64,000 nt of DNA, from the NCBI RefSeq assembly GCF_005146945.1, contig NZ_SWMS01000005.1, positions 62,001 to 126,000 on the forward strand, written 5' to 3'. The notes beneath the pieces are model-generated. The model was given only the letters and a program-made list of their open reading frames with translations. It did not search any database and was not told the DNA's origin. Origin of the DNA: Prauserella endophytica (GTDB lineage: Bacteria; Actinomycetota; Actinomycetes; Mycobacteriales; Pseudonocardiaceae). Shown piece after piece: positions 18,881 through 28,229 of this stretch. The translations under genes were made by a program, and so were the position numbers. Positions within the stretch are counted from its first letter, which is position 1. Each line of letters opens with the position of its first letter.

Positions 18881-19452
18881 AGGGCGCGCCGCGCTTCGTC
18901 GATCACCTCGACCGCCCTGGCCTTCTGCTCGCTGGAGGCGACCAGTGAAACCTGGTGCATGGCGCCCATCAGCGCGGCGGATGCCTCCCGCAGCTTGATT
19001 TCGTTGGGATCCGCGCCCTCGGCGAAGTGCTCCCACGGTGGGGTGCCCAGCTTCTCCGCGGCGGCGCGGCCCTCCTCGGTCAGTTCGAAGAGGCGCTTGC
19101 CGCCGTCCTCGTCGCTGCGCACGAGGCCCTCGTCGGCGAGCAGCTGCAACGTGGGGTAGACCGAGCCGGGGCTCGGGCGCCAGAACCCGCCGCTGCGCTC
19201 ACCGATCTCGCCGATGATCTCGTAACCGTGGCGAGGCTGCTCGGCCAGCAGAGCCAGGATCGCCGAGCGGACGTCGCCGCGCCGACCTCGCCTGCCGGGA
19301 CCGCCGGGCCTGGGGTGCGGACGGCCACGCCTGCCCGGGCCGAAGCCGGGAGGGAAGTCGCCGAACGGGCCGCGGCCGCGGGGGCCGAAAGCGGGCCTGC
19401 CGTGTTCATGGGTGAACGGTTCGTGTGCGAAGTGGTGTCTCTGGTGTCTCAT
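18841..19452 (-). CDS. PadR family transcriptional regulator
   Basis: A 203-residue regulator. A basic, glycine/proline/arginine-rich N-terminus of about 60 residues ([26 protein letters not shown]) precedes the PadR winged helix ([52 protein letters not shown]) and a C-terminal dimerisation helix. Such proteins usually repress a nearby membrane or efflux gene, and themselves. ATG 19452 has an AGGAAGGA RBS; an upstream in-frame start at 19518 would read through the probable operator. It is divergent from rlmN. Confidence 0.87.
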   Translation of the reverse strand: MRHQRHHFAHEPFTHEHGRPAFGPRGRGPFGDFPPGFGPGRRGRPHPRPGGPGRRGRRGDVRSAILALLAEQPRHGYEIIGEIGERSGGFWRPSPGSVYPTLQLLADEGLVRSDEDGGKRLFELTEEGRAAAEKLGTPPWEHFAEGADPNEIKLREASAALMGAMHQVSLVASSEQKARAVEVIDEARRALYGILGEAPADDE

Positions 19453-19481
19453 GAGGTCGATCCTTCCTAGCGAACTTCTCG

Positions 19482-19500
19482 ACATATTCACGATATATCG
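19482..19500. promoter_or_regulatory. Palindromic operator candidate between padR and rlmN
   Basis: The A/T-rich stretch ACATATTCACGATATATCG contains the perfect palindrome CGATATATCG (19491-19500) and lies about 40 bp before the padR start in a 97-bp divergent gap. Such AT-rich dyads are typical PadR self-operators, and the contrast with the GC-rich background is strong. The exact protected region is not known. Confidence 0.45.
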
Positions 19501-19549
19501 GAAACAGTCGGAGAGCAAGGACCGGGTTCATGGGACAATGGAGAACGCT

Positions 19550-20656
19550 ATGACTGCCCTCCCCCTTGTTTTCGACGCTCCCCGCCGTGGCCTGCCCAAG
19601 CGGCACCTCGCCGACCTGACCGTCGCCGAGCGTGCCGAGGCCGTCGCCGCGCTCGGTGAGAAGCCCTTTCGCGCCAAGCAGCTGTCGAACCACTACTTCT
19701 CCCGGCTCACCGTCGATCCGGAGGACATGACCGACATCCCGGCCGCCTCGCGACAGCGGCTGGTCGACGAGCTGATGCCGGCTCTGCTCACGGAGGTCCG
19801 CGCGCTGGCGTGCGACGACGGGACGACACGCAAGACGTTGTGGCGGGCACACGACGGCACGCTGCTCGAGAGCGTGCTGATGCGCTATCCGGACCGGGCC
19901 ACGCTGTGCATCTCCAGCCAGGCCGGGTGCGGGATGGCCTGCCCGTTCTGCGCGACCGGCCAGGGCGGGCTCGACCGCAACCTCTCGACCGCCGAGATCG
20001 TCGACCAGGTGCGCGCGGCGGCCGCGGTGATGCGGGACGGGCTGATGCCGGGCGGGCCCGGCCGGCTGTCGAACATCGTGTTCATGGGCATGGGGGAGCC
20101 GCTCGCGAACTACAACCGCGTGCTGGCGGCGGTGCGCAGGATCACGGACCCGGCGCCGGCGGGGCTGGGCATCTCGCAGCGTTCGGTGACGGTGTCCACG
20201 GTGGGGCTCGCGCCGGCGATCCGTCGGCTCGCGGACGAGAAGATGCAGGTGCGGCTGGCGGTGTCGCTGCACACACCGGACGACGAGCTGCGCGACACAC
20301 TCGTGCCGGTGAACAACCGGTGGCCCGTATCGGAGGTCCTGGAGGCGGCGCGGTACTACGCGGACTCGACGGGGCGCCGGGTGTCGATCGAGTACGCGCT
20401 GATCCGGGACGTCAACGACCAGCCGTGGCGCGCGGATCTGCTGGCGTCGCGGCTGAGGGAGCACCTGGGCCAGCTGGTGCACGTCAACGTGATCCCCTTG
20501 AACCCGACGCCGGGCAGCAAATGGGACGCCTCGCCGAAGCCGGTGGAACGGGAGTTCGTGCGCCGGGTCAACGCCGGGGGTGTGGCGTGCACGGTGCGAG
20601 ACACCCGTGGGCAGGAGATCGCCGCGGCGTGCGGACAGCTCGCGGCGGAGGGCTGA
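19550..20656 (+). CDS. rlmN: 23S rRNA/tRNA adenosine C2-methyltransferase RlmN
   Basis: A radical-SAM enzyme that methylates C2 of A2503 in 23S rRNA and A37 in tRNAs. The [4Fe-4S]-binding cysteines are Cys127, Cys131 and Cys134 in CGMACPFC. Other signatures are [31 protein letters not shown] and [18 protein letters not shown], and a catalytic Cys lies in the C-terminal [17 protein letters not shown] 19550 is preferred (368 aa) because GGAGAA sits six bases upstream; ATG 19538 is possible. Confidence 0.95.
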   Translation: MTALPLVFDAPRRGLPKRHLADLTVAERAEAVAALGEKPFRAKQLSNHYFSRLTVDPEDMTDIPAASRQRLVDELMPALLTEVRALACDDGTTRKTLWRAHDGTLLESVLMRYPDRATLCISSQAGCGMACPFCATGQGGLDRNLSTAEIVDQVRAAAAVMRDGLMPGGPGRLSNIVFMGMGEPLANYNRVLAAVRRITDPAPAGLGISQRSVTVSTVGLAPAIRRLADEKMQVRLAVSLHTPDDELRDTLVPVNNRWPVSEVLEAARYYADSTGRRVSIEYALIRDVNDQPWRADLLASRLREHLGQLVHVNVIPLNPTPGSKWDASPKPVEREFVRRVNAGGVACTVRDTRGQEIAAACGQLAAEG

Positions 20657-20696
20657 GTTCCTTCCCGTCCGGCAGGGGCTGGTTCGGGCGAACCGG

Positions 20697-20902
20697 TCAC
20701 ACGACGCTGACCGGCGCCTTTACCTCGCGGAGCCGCTCGGTCAGCGCGCGAACCGGACCGCCGATGCCGCGCGCCTGTCGGCCGTCACGCCGGAGGAGGA
20801 TGCCACGAGGACCTGTTGCCGCGGCCTGCCGAGAAGCACGGAGACCTGCGCCCCGACGACGCCGGGCAGGTCCTGGTCGCCCGGTCCCGGCCGGGACGTG
20901 AG
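20697..20902 (-). pseudogene. Frameshifted protein-coding remnant downstream of the DUF2631 gene
   Basis: On the minus strand one frame directly after the DUF2631 stop reads GDQDLPGVVGAQVSVLLGR and then QQVLVASSSGVTADR. A +/-1 shift near 20770 continues as QARGIGGPVRALTERLREVK and ends at TGA 20697-20699. Both pieces have strongly G/C-biased third positions and a protein-like composition, while no single frame stays open. I do not recognise the family. It may be a gene fragment, or coding-like noise in GC-rich DNA. The remaining 40 bp to rlmN show nothing. Confidence 0.3.
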
Positions 20903-21163
20903 TCAGCGGCGCCAGCTGGTGCGGCGGCGGCGCATGTCGAGCACCAGCCCGAAGGCGACCGAGAGGGCCAGGCCGACCAGCCACACGTTCTCGGTGTTGT
21001 TCTCGTGGTTGCCGATCAGCATGACCAGCAGCGCGAACACGGTGAACCAGCCCGCGAACCGCGTGGCCTTCGGGAAGCCGCCGTGCCAGCCCCACTCCGC
21101 CGACGGCTCGTCGCGGGGGTCGACCTCGGTGCCGCTGCGCTTCTCGATCGCCTTGCCTGCCAC
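20903..21163 (-). CDS. DUF2631 family small membrane protein
   Basis: An 86-residue protein with the actinobacterial DUF2631 pattern: a short polar N-terminus with [18 protein letters not shown], one or two membrane segments ([16 protein letters not shown] and [16 protein letters not shown]), and a basic tail [11 protein letters not shown]. Function is unknown. The family usually lies beside dxr, as here. GTG 21163 is favoured by a GAGGAG box six bases upstream; GTG 21169 is also possible. It is divergent from dxr. Confidence 0.82.
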   Translation of the reverse strand: MAGKAIEKRSGTEVDPRDEPSAEWGWHGGFPKATRFAGWFTVFALLVMLIGNHENNTENVWLVGLALSVAFGLVLDMRRRRTSWRR

Positions 21164-21252
21164 GATCACTCCTCACCTGCCATCACATGCGCTCCGATGA
21201 TCCCACATGCCTGCCGTCCGGCCGCGAGGGCCGTCCGCGAGAATGGTCACCG

Positions 21253-22458
21253 ATGAACGATCCACGCAGTGTGCTCGTCCTCGGCTCGACGGGTTCGATC
21301 GGCACGCAGGCACTCGACGTCGCCGCGCGCAACCCCGGCCTGTTCCGCGTCGCCGGGCTCGCCGCGGGCGGCTCCGACCCGCGGGCGCTGGCCGCCCAGG
21401 TGATCGCCCACGAGGTCGATGCGGTGGCCGTGACCAGGCCGACCGCGATGGAGGACCTGCAGCTCGCGCTGTACGCCGAGGCACAGCGGCGCGGCTACGC
21501 GCAGGGCGAGTTCCGGCTGCCGAGGATCTTCGCCGGGCGTGACGCGGTTCTCGAGCTGATCGCCGCCGTGCCCGTCGACGTCGTGCTCAACGGCATGCCG
21601 GGCTCGCAGGGGCTCGCGCCGACGCTGAAGGCGCTGGAGACCGGCGCGTCCCTGGCGCTCGCCAACAAGGAGTCGCTCATCGCGGGCGGGCCGCTGGTGC
21701 TGCGGGCGGCGAAGCCGGGCCAGATCGTGCCCGTCGACTCCGAGCACTCCGCACTGGCGCAGGCGCTGCGCGGCGGCAGCGCCGACGAGGTAGATCGGCT
21801 CGTGCTCACCGCGTCCGGGGGGCCCTTCCGTGGCCGGACCCGCGAGCAGCTGGAAGGCGTCACGGTGGAGGACGCCCTCAAACACCCGACGTGGGCCATG
21901 GGCCCGCTCGTGACGATCAACTCGGCGACCATGGTCAACAAGGGGCTCGAACTGATCGAGGCGCACCTGCTCTTCGACATCCCGTGTGACCGGATCGACG
22001 TCGCCGTGCACCCGCAGTCGCTGGTGCACTCGATGGTCACGTTCGTCGACGGCTCCACGCTGGCGCAGGCCAGCCCACCCGACATGCGGCTGCCCATCGC
22101 GCTGGCGCTGAACTGGCCCCGCCGCGTGCCCGGCGCCGCCGCGGCGTGCCGCTGGGACACGGCGACGGCGTGGACGTTCGAGGCGCTCGACGACGAGGCG
22201 TTCCCCGCCGTCGAGCTCGCCAGGCACGTCGGCGCGGAGGGCGGCTGCCTGCCCGCGGTGTTCAACGCCGCGAACGAGCAGCTCGTCGAGGGATTCCTGG
22301 CGGGGAACACCAGCTTCACGTCCATCGTGGACACTGTCAGCATGGTGGTCGAGGCGGCCGGCGAGTGGGGTCGTGAACCCCGCGACGCCGAGGACGTCTT
22401 CGCCGCGGAACGGTGGGCGCGCGAACGCGCTCGGGCAATCAGCACGGGAGGGAAGTAG
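21253..22458 (+). CDS. dxr: 1-deoxy-D-xylulose 5-phosphate reductoisomerase
   Basis: Dxr converts DXP to 2-C-methyl-D-erythritol 4-phosphate with NADPH, the committed step of the MEP isoprenoid pathway and the fosmidomycin target. The NADPH-binding motif is [17 protein letters not shown]. The metal/substrate region includes [36 protein letters not shown] and [31 protein letters not shown]. It is 401 residues from ATG 21253. With rip1 and ispG downstream it forms a conserved block holding two steps of the same pathway. Confidence 0.96.
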   Translation: MNDPRSVLVLGSTGSIGTQALDVAARNPGLFRVAGLAAGGSDPRALAAQVIAHEVDAVAVTRPTAMEDLQLALYAEAQRRGYAQGEFRLPRIFAGRDAVLELIAAVPVDVVLNGMPGSQGLAPTLKALETGASLALANKESLIAGGPLVLRAAKPGQIVPVDSEHSALAQALRGGSADEVDRLVLTASGGPFRGRTREQLEGVTVEDALKHPTWAMGPLVTINSATMVNKGLELIEAHLLFDIPCDRIDVAVHPQSLVHSMVTFVDGSTLAQASPPDMRLPIALALNWPRRVPGAAAACRWDTATAWTFEALDDEAFPAVELARHVGAEGGCLPAVFNAANEQLVEGFLAGNTSFTSIVDTVSMVVEAAGEWGREPRDAEDVFAAERWARERARAISTGGK

Positions 22459-22461
22459 CGC

Positions 22462-23667
22462 GTGCTCGTCTACATCCTGGGAGTCGCGCTCTTCGCGCTC
22501 GGCATCTGCGTGTCGGTCGCGCTGCACGAGGCAGGGCACATGCTCACCGCGAAGGCCTTCGGCATGAAGGTCCGGCGGTACTTCGTGGGCTTCGGGCCCA
22601 CGATCTTCTCGTTCCGCAGGGGCGAGACCGAGTACGGCCTCAAGGCCATCCCGCTCGGCGGCTTCTGCGACATCGCGGGCATGACCGCGCTCGACGAGGT
22701 CACCCCCGACGAGGCGCCGCGGGCGATGTACCGCTTCAAGACCTGGAAGCGCACCGTGGTGCTGTCCGCGGGGTCGTTCACGCACTTCGTGCTGGGCTTC
22801 ATCGTGCTGTACCTGATGGCGATCACGATGGGCCTGCCGAACCTGACCAACAAGCCCGTGGTCGACGAGGTCTCCCAGTGCGTGCGGGGCGGCACCACCG
22901 CTGAGCAGATCAACAACCCGGTGTGCCAGCCGGGCGACCCTGCGCCCGCGCTGGCGGCGGGCGTGCAGTCCGGCGACGAGATCGTCTCCGTGGGTGGCAC
23001 GCCGACTCCGCAGTGGAGCGACCTGCTCGTCGCCGTGCAGGGCGCCTCCGGCCCCACCGAGGTCGAGGTGCTGCGCGACGGCGAGACGATGACCCTGACC
23101 GTCGACGTGCCGCGGGTCACCAGGCCCGCCGACAACGGCGGCACCGAGCAGGTGGGGGCCATCGGCGTCGCGCCGGCGAGCCTGCTGCCGTACGGGCCGG
23201 TCGCCGCGCTCGGCGGCTCACTGAGCTTCACCGGCGACATGCTGGTGGAGACCTGGAACCGGCTGCTGGAGTTCCCCGAGCGCATCCCGGCCGTCGTCGA
23301 GGCCATCTTCGGCGGCGAGCGCGACCCGAACACCCCGGTCAGCGTGGTGGGCGCGAGCCGCATCGGCGGCGAGGCCGTGGAGCAGGGTCTGTGGGAGGTC
23401 TTCCTGTTCCTGCTCGCGAGCCTCAACTTCTTCGTCGGCATCTTCAACCTGCTGCCGCTGCTGCCGCTCGACGGCGGGCACATCGCGGTGACGTGGTACG
23501 AGCGGGTCCGGGACTGGTTCCGCAAGCTGCGTGGCAAGGTGCCCGGTGGTCCGGTCGACTACACCAAGCTCAATGCCGTGACGGCGGTCATCGTCGTCAT
23601 TGGCGGTGCTGTCGTGTTGCTCACGGTGACCGCCGACATCGTCAATCCGATCCGGCTCTCACCGTGA
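22462..23667 (+). CDS. rip1: Site-2 intramembrane metalloprotease (RseP/Rip1)
   Basis: An M50 protease that cuts substrates such as anti-sigma factors within the membrane. The zinc motif HEAGH is at residues 22-26 in the first membrane span. A PDZ domain (about 150-225, [24 protein letters not shown]) lies between spans. The third zinc ligand is in [11 protein letters not shown] near the C-terminus. The 401-residue length equals that of M. tuberculosis Rip1, whose gene is also between dxr and ispG. GTG start three bases after dxr. Confidence 0.94.
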   Translation: MLVYILGVALFALGICVSVALHEAGHMLTAKAFGMKVRRYFVGFGPTIFSFRRGETEYGLKAIPLGGFCDIAGMTALDEVTPDEAPRAMYRFKTWKRTVVLSAGSFTHFVLGFIVLYLMAITMGLPNLTNKPVVDEVSQCVRGGTTAEQINNPVCQPGDPAPALAAGVQSGDEIVSVGGTPTPQWSDLLVAVQGASGPTEVEVLRDGETMTLTVDVPRVTRPADNGGTEQVGAIGVAPASLLPYGPVAALGGSLSFTGDMLVETWNRLLEFPERIPAVVEAIFGGERDPNTPVSVVGASRIGGEAVEQGLWEVFLFLLASLNFFVGIFNLLPLLPLDGGHIAVTWYERVRDWFRKLRGKVPGGPVDYTKLNAVTAVIVVIGGAVVLLTVTADIVNPIRLSP

Positions 23668-23821
23668 CGGGGCAGGGGTTCGCCCGCCGGTGAACCCCTG
23701 CTGTGCTCGCTGCCGCGTTCTCCGTGCTCACCATCACGGTGGACGCTGTTCACCCCATCCCGTAGGCACGCTGACGTATCGTTGGTGCCGACGCGTTCGT
23801 AGACCGTTTGCAGAGGATTCG

Positions 23822-24967
23822 ATGACCGTCGATCTTGGCTTGCCAGCCACCCCGCCGCCCGTACTCTCCGAACGCCGCAAGACCCGCCAGCTGCAGGTAG
23901 GCACCGTCGGCGTCGGCAGCGACCACCCCATCTCGGTGCAGTCGATGACCACCACCGTCACCGCCGACGTCAACGCCACCCTGCAGCAGATCGCCGAGCT
24001 GACCGCCGCGGGCTGCGACATCGTGCGCGTGGCCTGCCCGAGCGCCGACGACGCCGAGGCGCTGCCCGCGATCGCGAAGAAGTCGCAGATCCCGGTGATC
24101 GCCGACATCCACTTCCAGCCCAAGTACGTGTTCGCCGCGATCGAGGCCGGCTGCGCCGCGGTGCGCGTGAACCCCGGCAACATCAAGAAGTTCGACGACA
24201 AGGTGGCCGAGATCGCCCGCGCCGCCAAGGACCACGGCACCCCGATCCGCATCGGCGTCAACGCCGGTTCGCTGGACAAGCGGCTGATGGAGAAGTACGG
24301 CAAGGCCACGCCGGAGGCGCTCGCGGAGTCGGCGCTGTGGGAGGCGTCCCTGTTCGCCGAGCACGACTTCCACGACCTGAAGATCTCGGTCAAGCACAAC
24401 GACCCCGTGGTCATGGTGCGGGCCTACGAGATCCTCGCCGAGCAGTGCGACTACCCGCTGCACCTGGGCGTCACCGAGGCCGGTCCCGCTTTCCAGGGCA
24501 CCATCAAGTCGGCCGTCGCGTTCGGCGCGCTGCTGCGGCAGGGCATCGGCGACACGATCCGCGTGTCGCTGTCCGCGCCGCCGGTGGAGGAGGTCAAGGT
24601 CGGCACGCAGATCCTGCAGTCGCTGAACCTGCGGCCGCGCAAGCTGGAGATCGTCTCGTGCCCGTCGTGCGGGCGCGCGCAGGTGGACGTCTACAAGCTC
24701 GCCGACGAGGTCACCGCGGGACTGGAGGGCATGGAGGTGCCGCTGCGCGTGGCCGTCATGGGCTGCGTCGTCAACGGTCCCGGCGAGGCGCGCGAGGCCG
24801 ACCTCGGCGTGGCGTCCGGCAACGGCAAGGGCCAGATCTTCGTCAAGGGCGAGGTGATCAAGACGGTGCCCGAGCACCAGATCGTCGAGACGCTCATCGA
24901 GGAGGCCATGCGCATCGCCGAGGAGTCGGGCGAGACCGGCGGCGAGCCGGTCGTCACGGTGAGCTGA
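23822..24967 (+). CDS. ispG: 4-hydroxy-3-methylbut-2-en-1-yl diphosphate synthase
   Basis: IspG reduces MEcPP to HMBPP with a [4Fe-4S] cluster, the penultimate MEP-pathway step. The TIM-barrel N-terminal part has [28 protein letters not shown] and [11 protein letters not shown]. Cluster ligands are in [15 protein letters not shown] and [18 protein letters not shown]. It is 381 residues from ATG 23822, after a 154-bp gap following rip1, so it may have its own promoter. Confidence 0.96.
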   Translation: MTVDLGLPATPPPVLSERRKTRQLQVGTVGVGSDHPISVQSMTTTVTADVNATLQQIAELTAAGCDIVRVACPSADDAEALPAIAKKSQIPVIADIHFQPKYVFAAIEAGCAAVRVNPGNIKKFDDKVAEIARAAKDHGTPIRIGVNAGSLDKRLMEKYGKATPEALAESALWEASLFAEHDFHDLKISVKHNDPVVMVRAYEILAEQCDYPLHLGVTEAGPAFQGTIKSAVAFGALLRQGIGDTIRVSLSAPPVEEVKVGTQILQSLNLRPRKLEIVSCPSCGRAQVDVYKLADEVTAGLEGMEVPLRVAVMGCVVNGPGEAREADLGVASGNGKGQIFVKGEVIKTVPEHQIVETLIEEAMRIAEESGETGGEPVVTVS

Positions 24968-24973
24968 GGGCCC

Positions 24974-26017
24974 GTGGCCTTCGAATTGGGGGTCTACTCC
25001 TTCGGAGAGATCACCCCGGACCCGGCGACGGGAGCCGTGCCGACGGCGCGGCAGCGCCTGCGCGACTACCTGGAGCAGGCCGCCGTGGCCGACCAGGCCG
25101 GGCTGGACGTCTTCGCGATCGGAGAGCACCACCGCGGCGACTTCGCCGTCTCCGCGACGTCCGTGGTGCTCGCGGCCATGGCGGAGCGCACGGAGAGGAT
25201 CCGGCTCTCCAGCGCGGTCACCGTGCTCAGCTCGGAGGACCCGGTGCGGGTGTTCCAGCAGTACGCCACGCTGGATCTGCTGTCCGACGGGCGCGCGGAG
25301 ATCATCGCGGGCAGGGGCTCGTACATCGAGTCGTTCCCGCTCTTCGGCTACGACCTCGCCGACTACGACGCGCTGTTCGCCGAGAAGCTCGACCTGCTGC
25401 TGGCCCTGCGGGAGCGGAACCCGATCACGTGGTCGGGCCGCTTCCGGGCCCCGTTGAACAGCGCCGACGTCGCACCGCGTCCGTTGCAGGAGAAGCTGCC
25501 GATCTGGGTCGCGGTGGGCGGGACACCCGCGTCCGTGGTCCGGGCGGGCAGGCTCGGGCTGCCGCTCGCGCTGGCGATCATAGGCGGGCCGCTGGCGCGG
25601 TTCACGCCGTTCGCCCAGCTGTACCGGCAGGCGGCGGAGGAGGCCGGGCACGATCCCGCGACGCTGCCGCTGAGCATCAACTCGCCCGGCTTCGTCGCAC
25701 CGACGAGCCAGGCCGCGCGCGATCTGTCCTACCCGTACTTCGACCGCGGCATGCTGGAGAACTTCCACGAGCGCGGGCACGGCTTCCACACCCCGCGCGA
25801 TGCCTACGACGCCCAGTCGTCCAGGGCCGGTGCGCTCGTGGTGGGCAGCCCGCAGGAGATCATCGACAAGATCATGTACCAGCACGAGCTGTTCGGGCAC
25901 CAGCGGCTGCTGATCCAGCTCGCTTTCGGGGGCGTGCCGCAGAAGGAGACCCTGCGGGCGATCGAGCTGCTCGGAACCGAGGTCGCGCCCGTCGTCCGCC
26001 GCGAGATCGGGGGCTAG
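24974..26017 (+). CDS. LLM-class flavin-dependent oxidoreductase
   Basis: A 347-residue luciferase-like protein of unknown substrate. The N-terminus (FELGVYSFGEITPDPATG) and the blocks DVFAIGEHHRGDFAVSATSVVLAAMAERTERIRLSSAVTVLSSEDPVRVFQQYATLDLLSDGRAEIIAGRGS are typical of the family's (beta/alpha)8 barrel that binds reduced FMN or F420. IWVAVGGTPASVVRAGRLGLPLALAIIGG is the second half. It starts with GTG six bases after ispG, so it is probably co-transcribed; the MEP link is positional only. Confidence 0.85.
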   Translation: MAFELGVYSFGEITPDPATGAVPTARQRLRDYLEQAAVADQAGLDVFAIGEHHRGDFAVSATSVVLAAMAERTERIRLSSAVTVLSSEDPVRVFQQYATLDLLSDGRAEIIAGRGSYIESFPLFGYDLADYDALFAEKLDLLLALRERNPITWSGRFRAPLNSADVAPRPLQEKLPIWVAVGGTPASVVRAGRLGLPLALAIIGGPLARFTPFAQLYRQAAEEAGHDPATLPLSINSPGFVAPTSQAARDLSYPYFDRGMLENFHERGHGFHTPRDAYDAQSSRAGALVVGSPQEIIDKIMYQHELFGHQRLLIQLAFGGVPQKETLRAIELLGTEVAPVVRREIGG

Positions 26018-26027
26018 GGTCGAGGCC

Positions 26028-26873
26028 ATGGGCCGCGACGACTTCGCCGTCCGGGCGCCGCATCCCGCGCTGCGGCCCCTCGTCACGCGCTACATCGGCT
26101 ACTCCCAGCGGCAGAACACGCTGACCGTCCACCGCGGCCTGCCCAGCAGGCACGTCACGTTGATCATCAGCCTCGCCGAACCCGTCCGCGTCGTCGGGAT
26201 GCCGAGGCCCGACCAGGCACCCGGCTCCTTCGCCGGGCTCGTCGGCGGCATGCACACCGGTCCCGCGCTGATCGAGCAGGACACCGTGCAGGCCGGGATA
26301 CACCTGGAGCTCAATCCGCTCGGCACGTACGCCCTGCTCGGCGTGCGGGCGGCCGATCTCTCCGGCTACGTCGTGGACCTCGCCGATCTCGGCTCGCCCG
26401 CGATGGCGGCGCTGCCAGGGCGGCTCGCGTCCGCGCCGGAGTGGGAGAGCCGGTTCGATCTGCTCGACGAGGTCCTGCTCGGCCGGCTCGACGACGTGCC
26501 AGAGCCCGCGCCGGAGATCAGCTGGGCGTGGCGGCGGATGATCGGCGCGGGCGGCACGCTGCGGGTCGACGCGCTGGCGCGCGAGGTCGGCTGGAGCAGG
26601 CGGCACTTCGGCGAGCGGTTCTCCCGCGAGCTGGGCCTTTCGCCGAAGCAGGCGGGGCGCGTGCTGCGGTTCGAGCGCGCGGGCAGGCTCCTGCGGGCGG
26701 GCCATCGCGGAGGGCTCGCCGAGCTGGCCGTGCGGTGCGGCTACCACGACCAGGCCCACCTGACCAACGAGTGGCGTGCCCTCGCGGGGTGCCCGCCGGG
26801 CACGTGGATCGCCGAGGAGCTCCCATTTCTGCAATACGAGGCGGGGTGGCCCGGCGCAGACTCGGGGGCATGA
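26028..26873 (+). CDS. AraC family transcriptional regulator
   Basis: A 281-residue regulator. The N-terminal region (about 1-150) resembles the DUF6597 sensor type (RAPHPALRPLVTRYIGYSQ, GLPSRHVTLIISLAEPVRV). The C-terminal two-helix-turn-helix AraC domain spans about residues 175-265 (VDALAREVGWSRRHFGERFSRELGLSPKQAGRVLRFERAGRLL and LAELAVRCGYHDQAHLTNEWRALAGCPPGTW). Its stop overlaps the start of a VOC gene, which is probably its target or partner. Confidence 0.87.
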   Translation: MGRDDFAVRAPHPALRPLVTRYIGYSQRQNTLTVHRGLPSRHVTLIISLAEPVRVVGMPRPDQAPGSFAGLVGGMHTGPALIEQDTVQAGIHLELNPLGTYALLGVRAADLSGYVVDLADLGSPAMAALPGRLASAPEWESRFDLLDEVLLGRLDDVPEPAPEISWAWRRMIGAGGTLRVDALAREVGWSRRHFGERFSRELGLSPKQAGRVLRFERAGRLLRAGHRGGLAELAVRCGYHDQAHLTNEWRALAGCPPGTWIAEELPFLQYEAGWPGADSGA

Positions 26874-27262
26874 ACAACCCAGGAATCTGGCCGGCACTGC
26901 TGTACGACGACGCCGAAGCGGCCCGGCGTTTTCTTGTCGACGTGTTCGGCTTCACCGAGGCGCTCGTGGTCCGTGACGACGACGGCGCGACGATCGTCCA
27001 CGCCGAACTGCGGTGGCCCGAGGGTGGCGGCGTGATGCTGGGCACGCGCGGGCACGGGCACAAGGGCGTCGAGGAGCCGACCGCGCGGACACAGTGGCTC
27101 TACGTGGTGACCGCCGACCCCGACGCCGTGTACCGGCGGGCGCTCGACGCGGGCGCGACGATCACCGAGAAGCCCTACGACACCGACTACGGCTCGCGCA
27201 ACGTCGGCATCGCCGATCCCGAGGGCAACGGGTGGACCTTCGGTACCTACCAGGGCGCGTGA
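26870..27262 (+). CDS. VOC family (glyoxalase-fold) protein
   Basis: A 130-residue single-domain VOC protein. It starts NNPGIWPALLYDDAEAARRFLVDVFGFTEALVV and ends with RNVGIADPEGNGWTFGTYQG, the beta-alpha-beta-beta-beta repeats of the fold. The ATG overlaps the AraC gene's TGA (ATGA). AraC-VOC couplets are common in actinobacteria, but their substrate is not established. An intrinsic terminator follows. Confidence 0.85.
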   Translation: MNNPGIWPALLYDDAEAARRFLVDVFGFTEALVVRDDDGATIVHAELRWPEGGGVMLGTRGHGHKGVEEPTARTQWLYVVTADPDAVYRRALDAGATITEKPYDTDYGSRNVGIADPEGNGWTFGTYQGA

Positions 27263-27268
27263 TCGATT

Positions 27269-27296
27269 CTCCGGGGCCGACCGGGGGTTCTTTTTT
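27269..27296 (+). terminator. Intrinsic terminator after the AraC-VOC pair
   Basis: CTCCGG-GGCCGA-CCGGGG forms a 6-bp stem (one G-T pair) with a 6-nt loop and is followed at once by TTCTTTTTT. This classical U-tract terminator is unusual for this genome, where other hairpins in the window lack T-runs. Confidence 0.75.
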
Positions 27297-27329
27297 CCGT
27301 TCGCGCCCGGCATCTGGCAGGCTGGGAGC

Positions 27330-28184
27330 GTGTTGCGGCTTGCAGGTGCGCGGCTGCTCGACGACAGCGACTACCCGGCGGTCCGGGCCGCGCTCGCCGC
27401 GGACCCCGTGGGTAGCTGCATGGTCTCCGCGCGCGTCGAGGTGGCCGGGCTGGATCCATGGCGGCTTGGTGGGGAGCTCTGGGGAGCGGACGGCAGGACC
27501 GCCCGCTCCGGTGCGTTGCACGGCCTGTGTTTCTCCGGGCCGAACATGATCCCGTTGCGGGGCAACGCCGCGGCACTGCGGTCGTTCGCCGACCGTGCGC
27601 TGCGCAGGCAGCGCACGTGCTCGTCGCTCGTCGGGCCCTCCGAGCAGGTGCTGGGGCTGTGGGACGAGCTGGTGGCCGAATGGGGTCCCGCCCGCGAGGT
27701 CCGGCACGACCAGCCGCTGATGGCGCTCGACCGCCTCCCGGCGGTGCCCTTCGACCGCGAGGTGCGGCCGGTGCGGCCCGACGAGCTCGACCGGTACCTG
27801 CCTGCGGCGATCGCGATGTTCGTCGAGGAGGTCGGCGTCGACCCGCGCGCCGGCGACGGCGGTGCCAGCTACCGGGCCAGGGTCGCCGAGCTGATCGCCG
27901 GCGGCCGGGCGTTCGCCCGCTTCGAGAACGGCGAGGTCGTGTTCAAGGCCGAGATCGGTGCGTTGTCGGAAACGGTGGGCCAGATCCAGGGCGTGTGGGT
28001 GCACCCCGACCGCCGCGGTCACGGCCTCGGTTCCGCGGGCACCGCCGCGGTCTCCACCCGGCTCATCCGCGGCATGGGCCGGGTGGCGAGCCTGTACGTC
28101 AACTCGTTCAACTCGCCCGCGCTCGCCGCCTACCGCAAGATCGGGTTCCGGCAGGTCGGCCGGTACGCCACTGTGCTGTTCTGA
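27330..28184 (+). CDS. GNAT family N-acetyltransferase (Rv2867c-like)
   Basis: A 284-residue protein. The N-terminal half resembles a DUF4081 domain, with CxxxxxF-type core AALHGLCFSGPNMIPL seen as GALHGLCFSGPNMIPLRGN. The C-terminal GNAT domain spans about 145-284, with the acetyl-CoA loop GVWVHPDRRGHGLGSAGTAA and the final LYVNSFNSPALAAYRKIGFRQVGRYATVLF. The acceptor is unknown. Position after ispG and before a PBP matches M. tuberculosis Rv2867c. GTG start. Confidence 0.87.
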   Translation: MLRLAGARLLDDSDYPAVRAALAADPVGSCMVSARVEVAGLDPWRLGGELWGADGRTARSGALHGLCFSGPNMIPLRGNAAALRSFADRALRRQRTCSSLVGPSEQVLGLWDELVAEWGPAREVRHDQPLMALDRLPAVPFDREVRPVRPDELDRYLPAAIAMFVEEVGVDPRAGDGGASYRARVAELIAGGRAFARFENGEVVFKAEIGALSETVGQIQGVWVHPDRRGHGLGSAGTAAVSTRLIRGMGRVASLYVNSFNSPALAAYRKIGFRQVGRYATVLF

Positions 28185-28229
28185 GTGTCGCGGGCGGATC
28201 CGCCGGTCCGGTCTGCATACTGATCAGTC

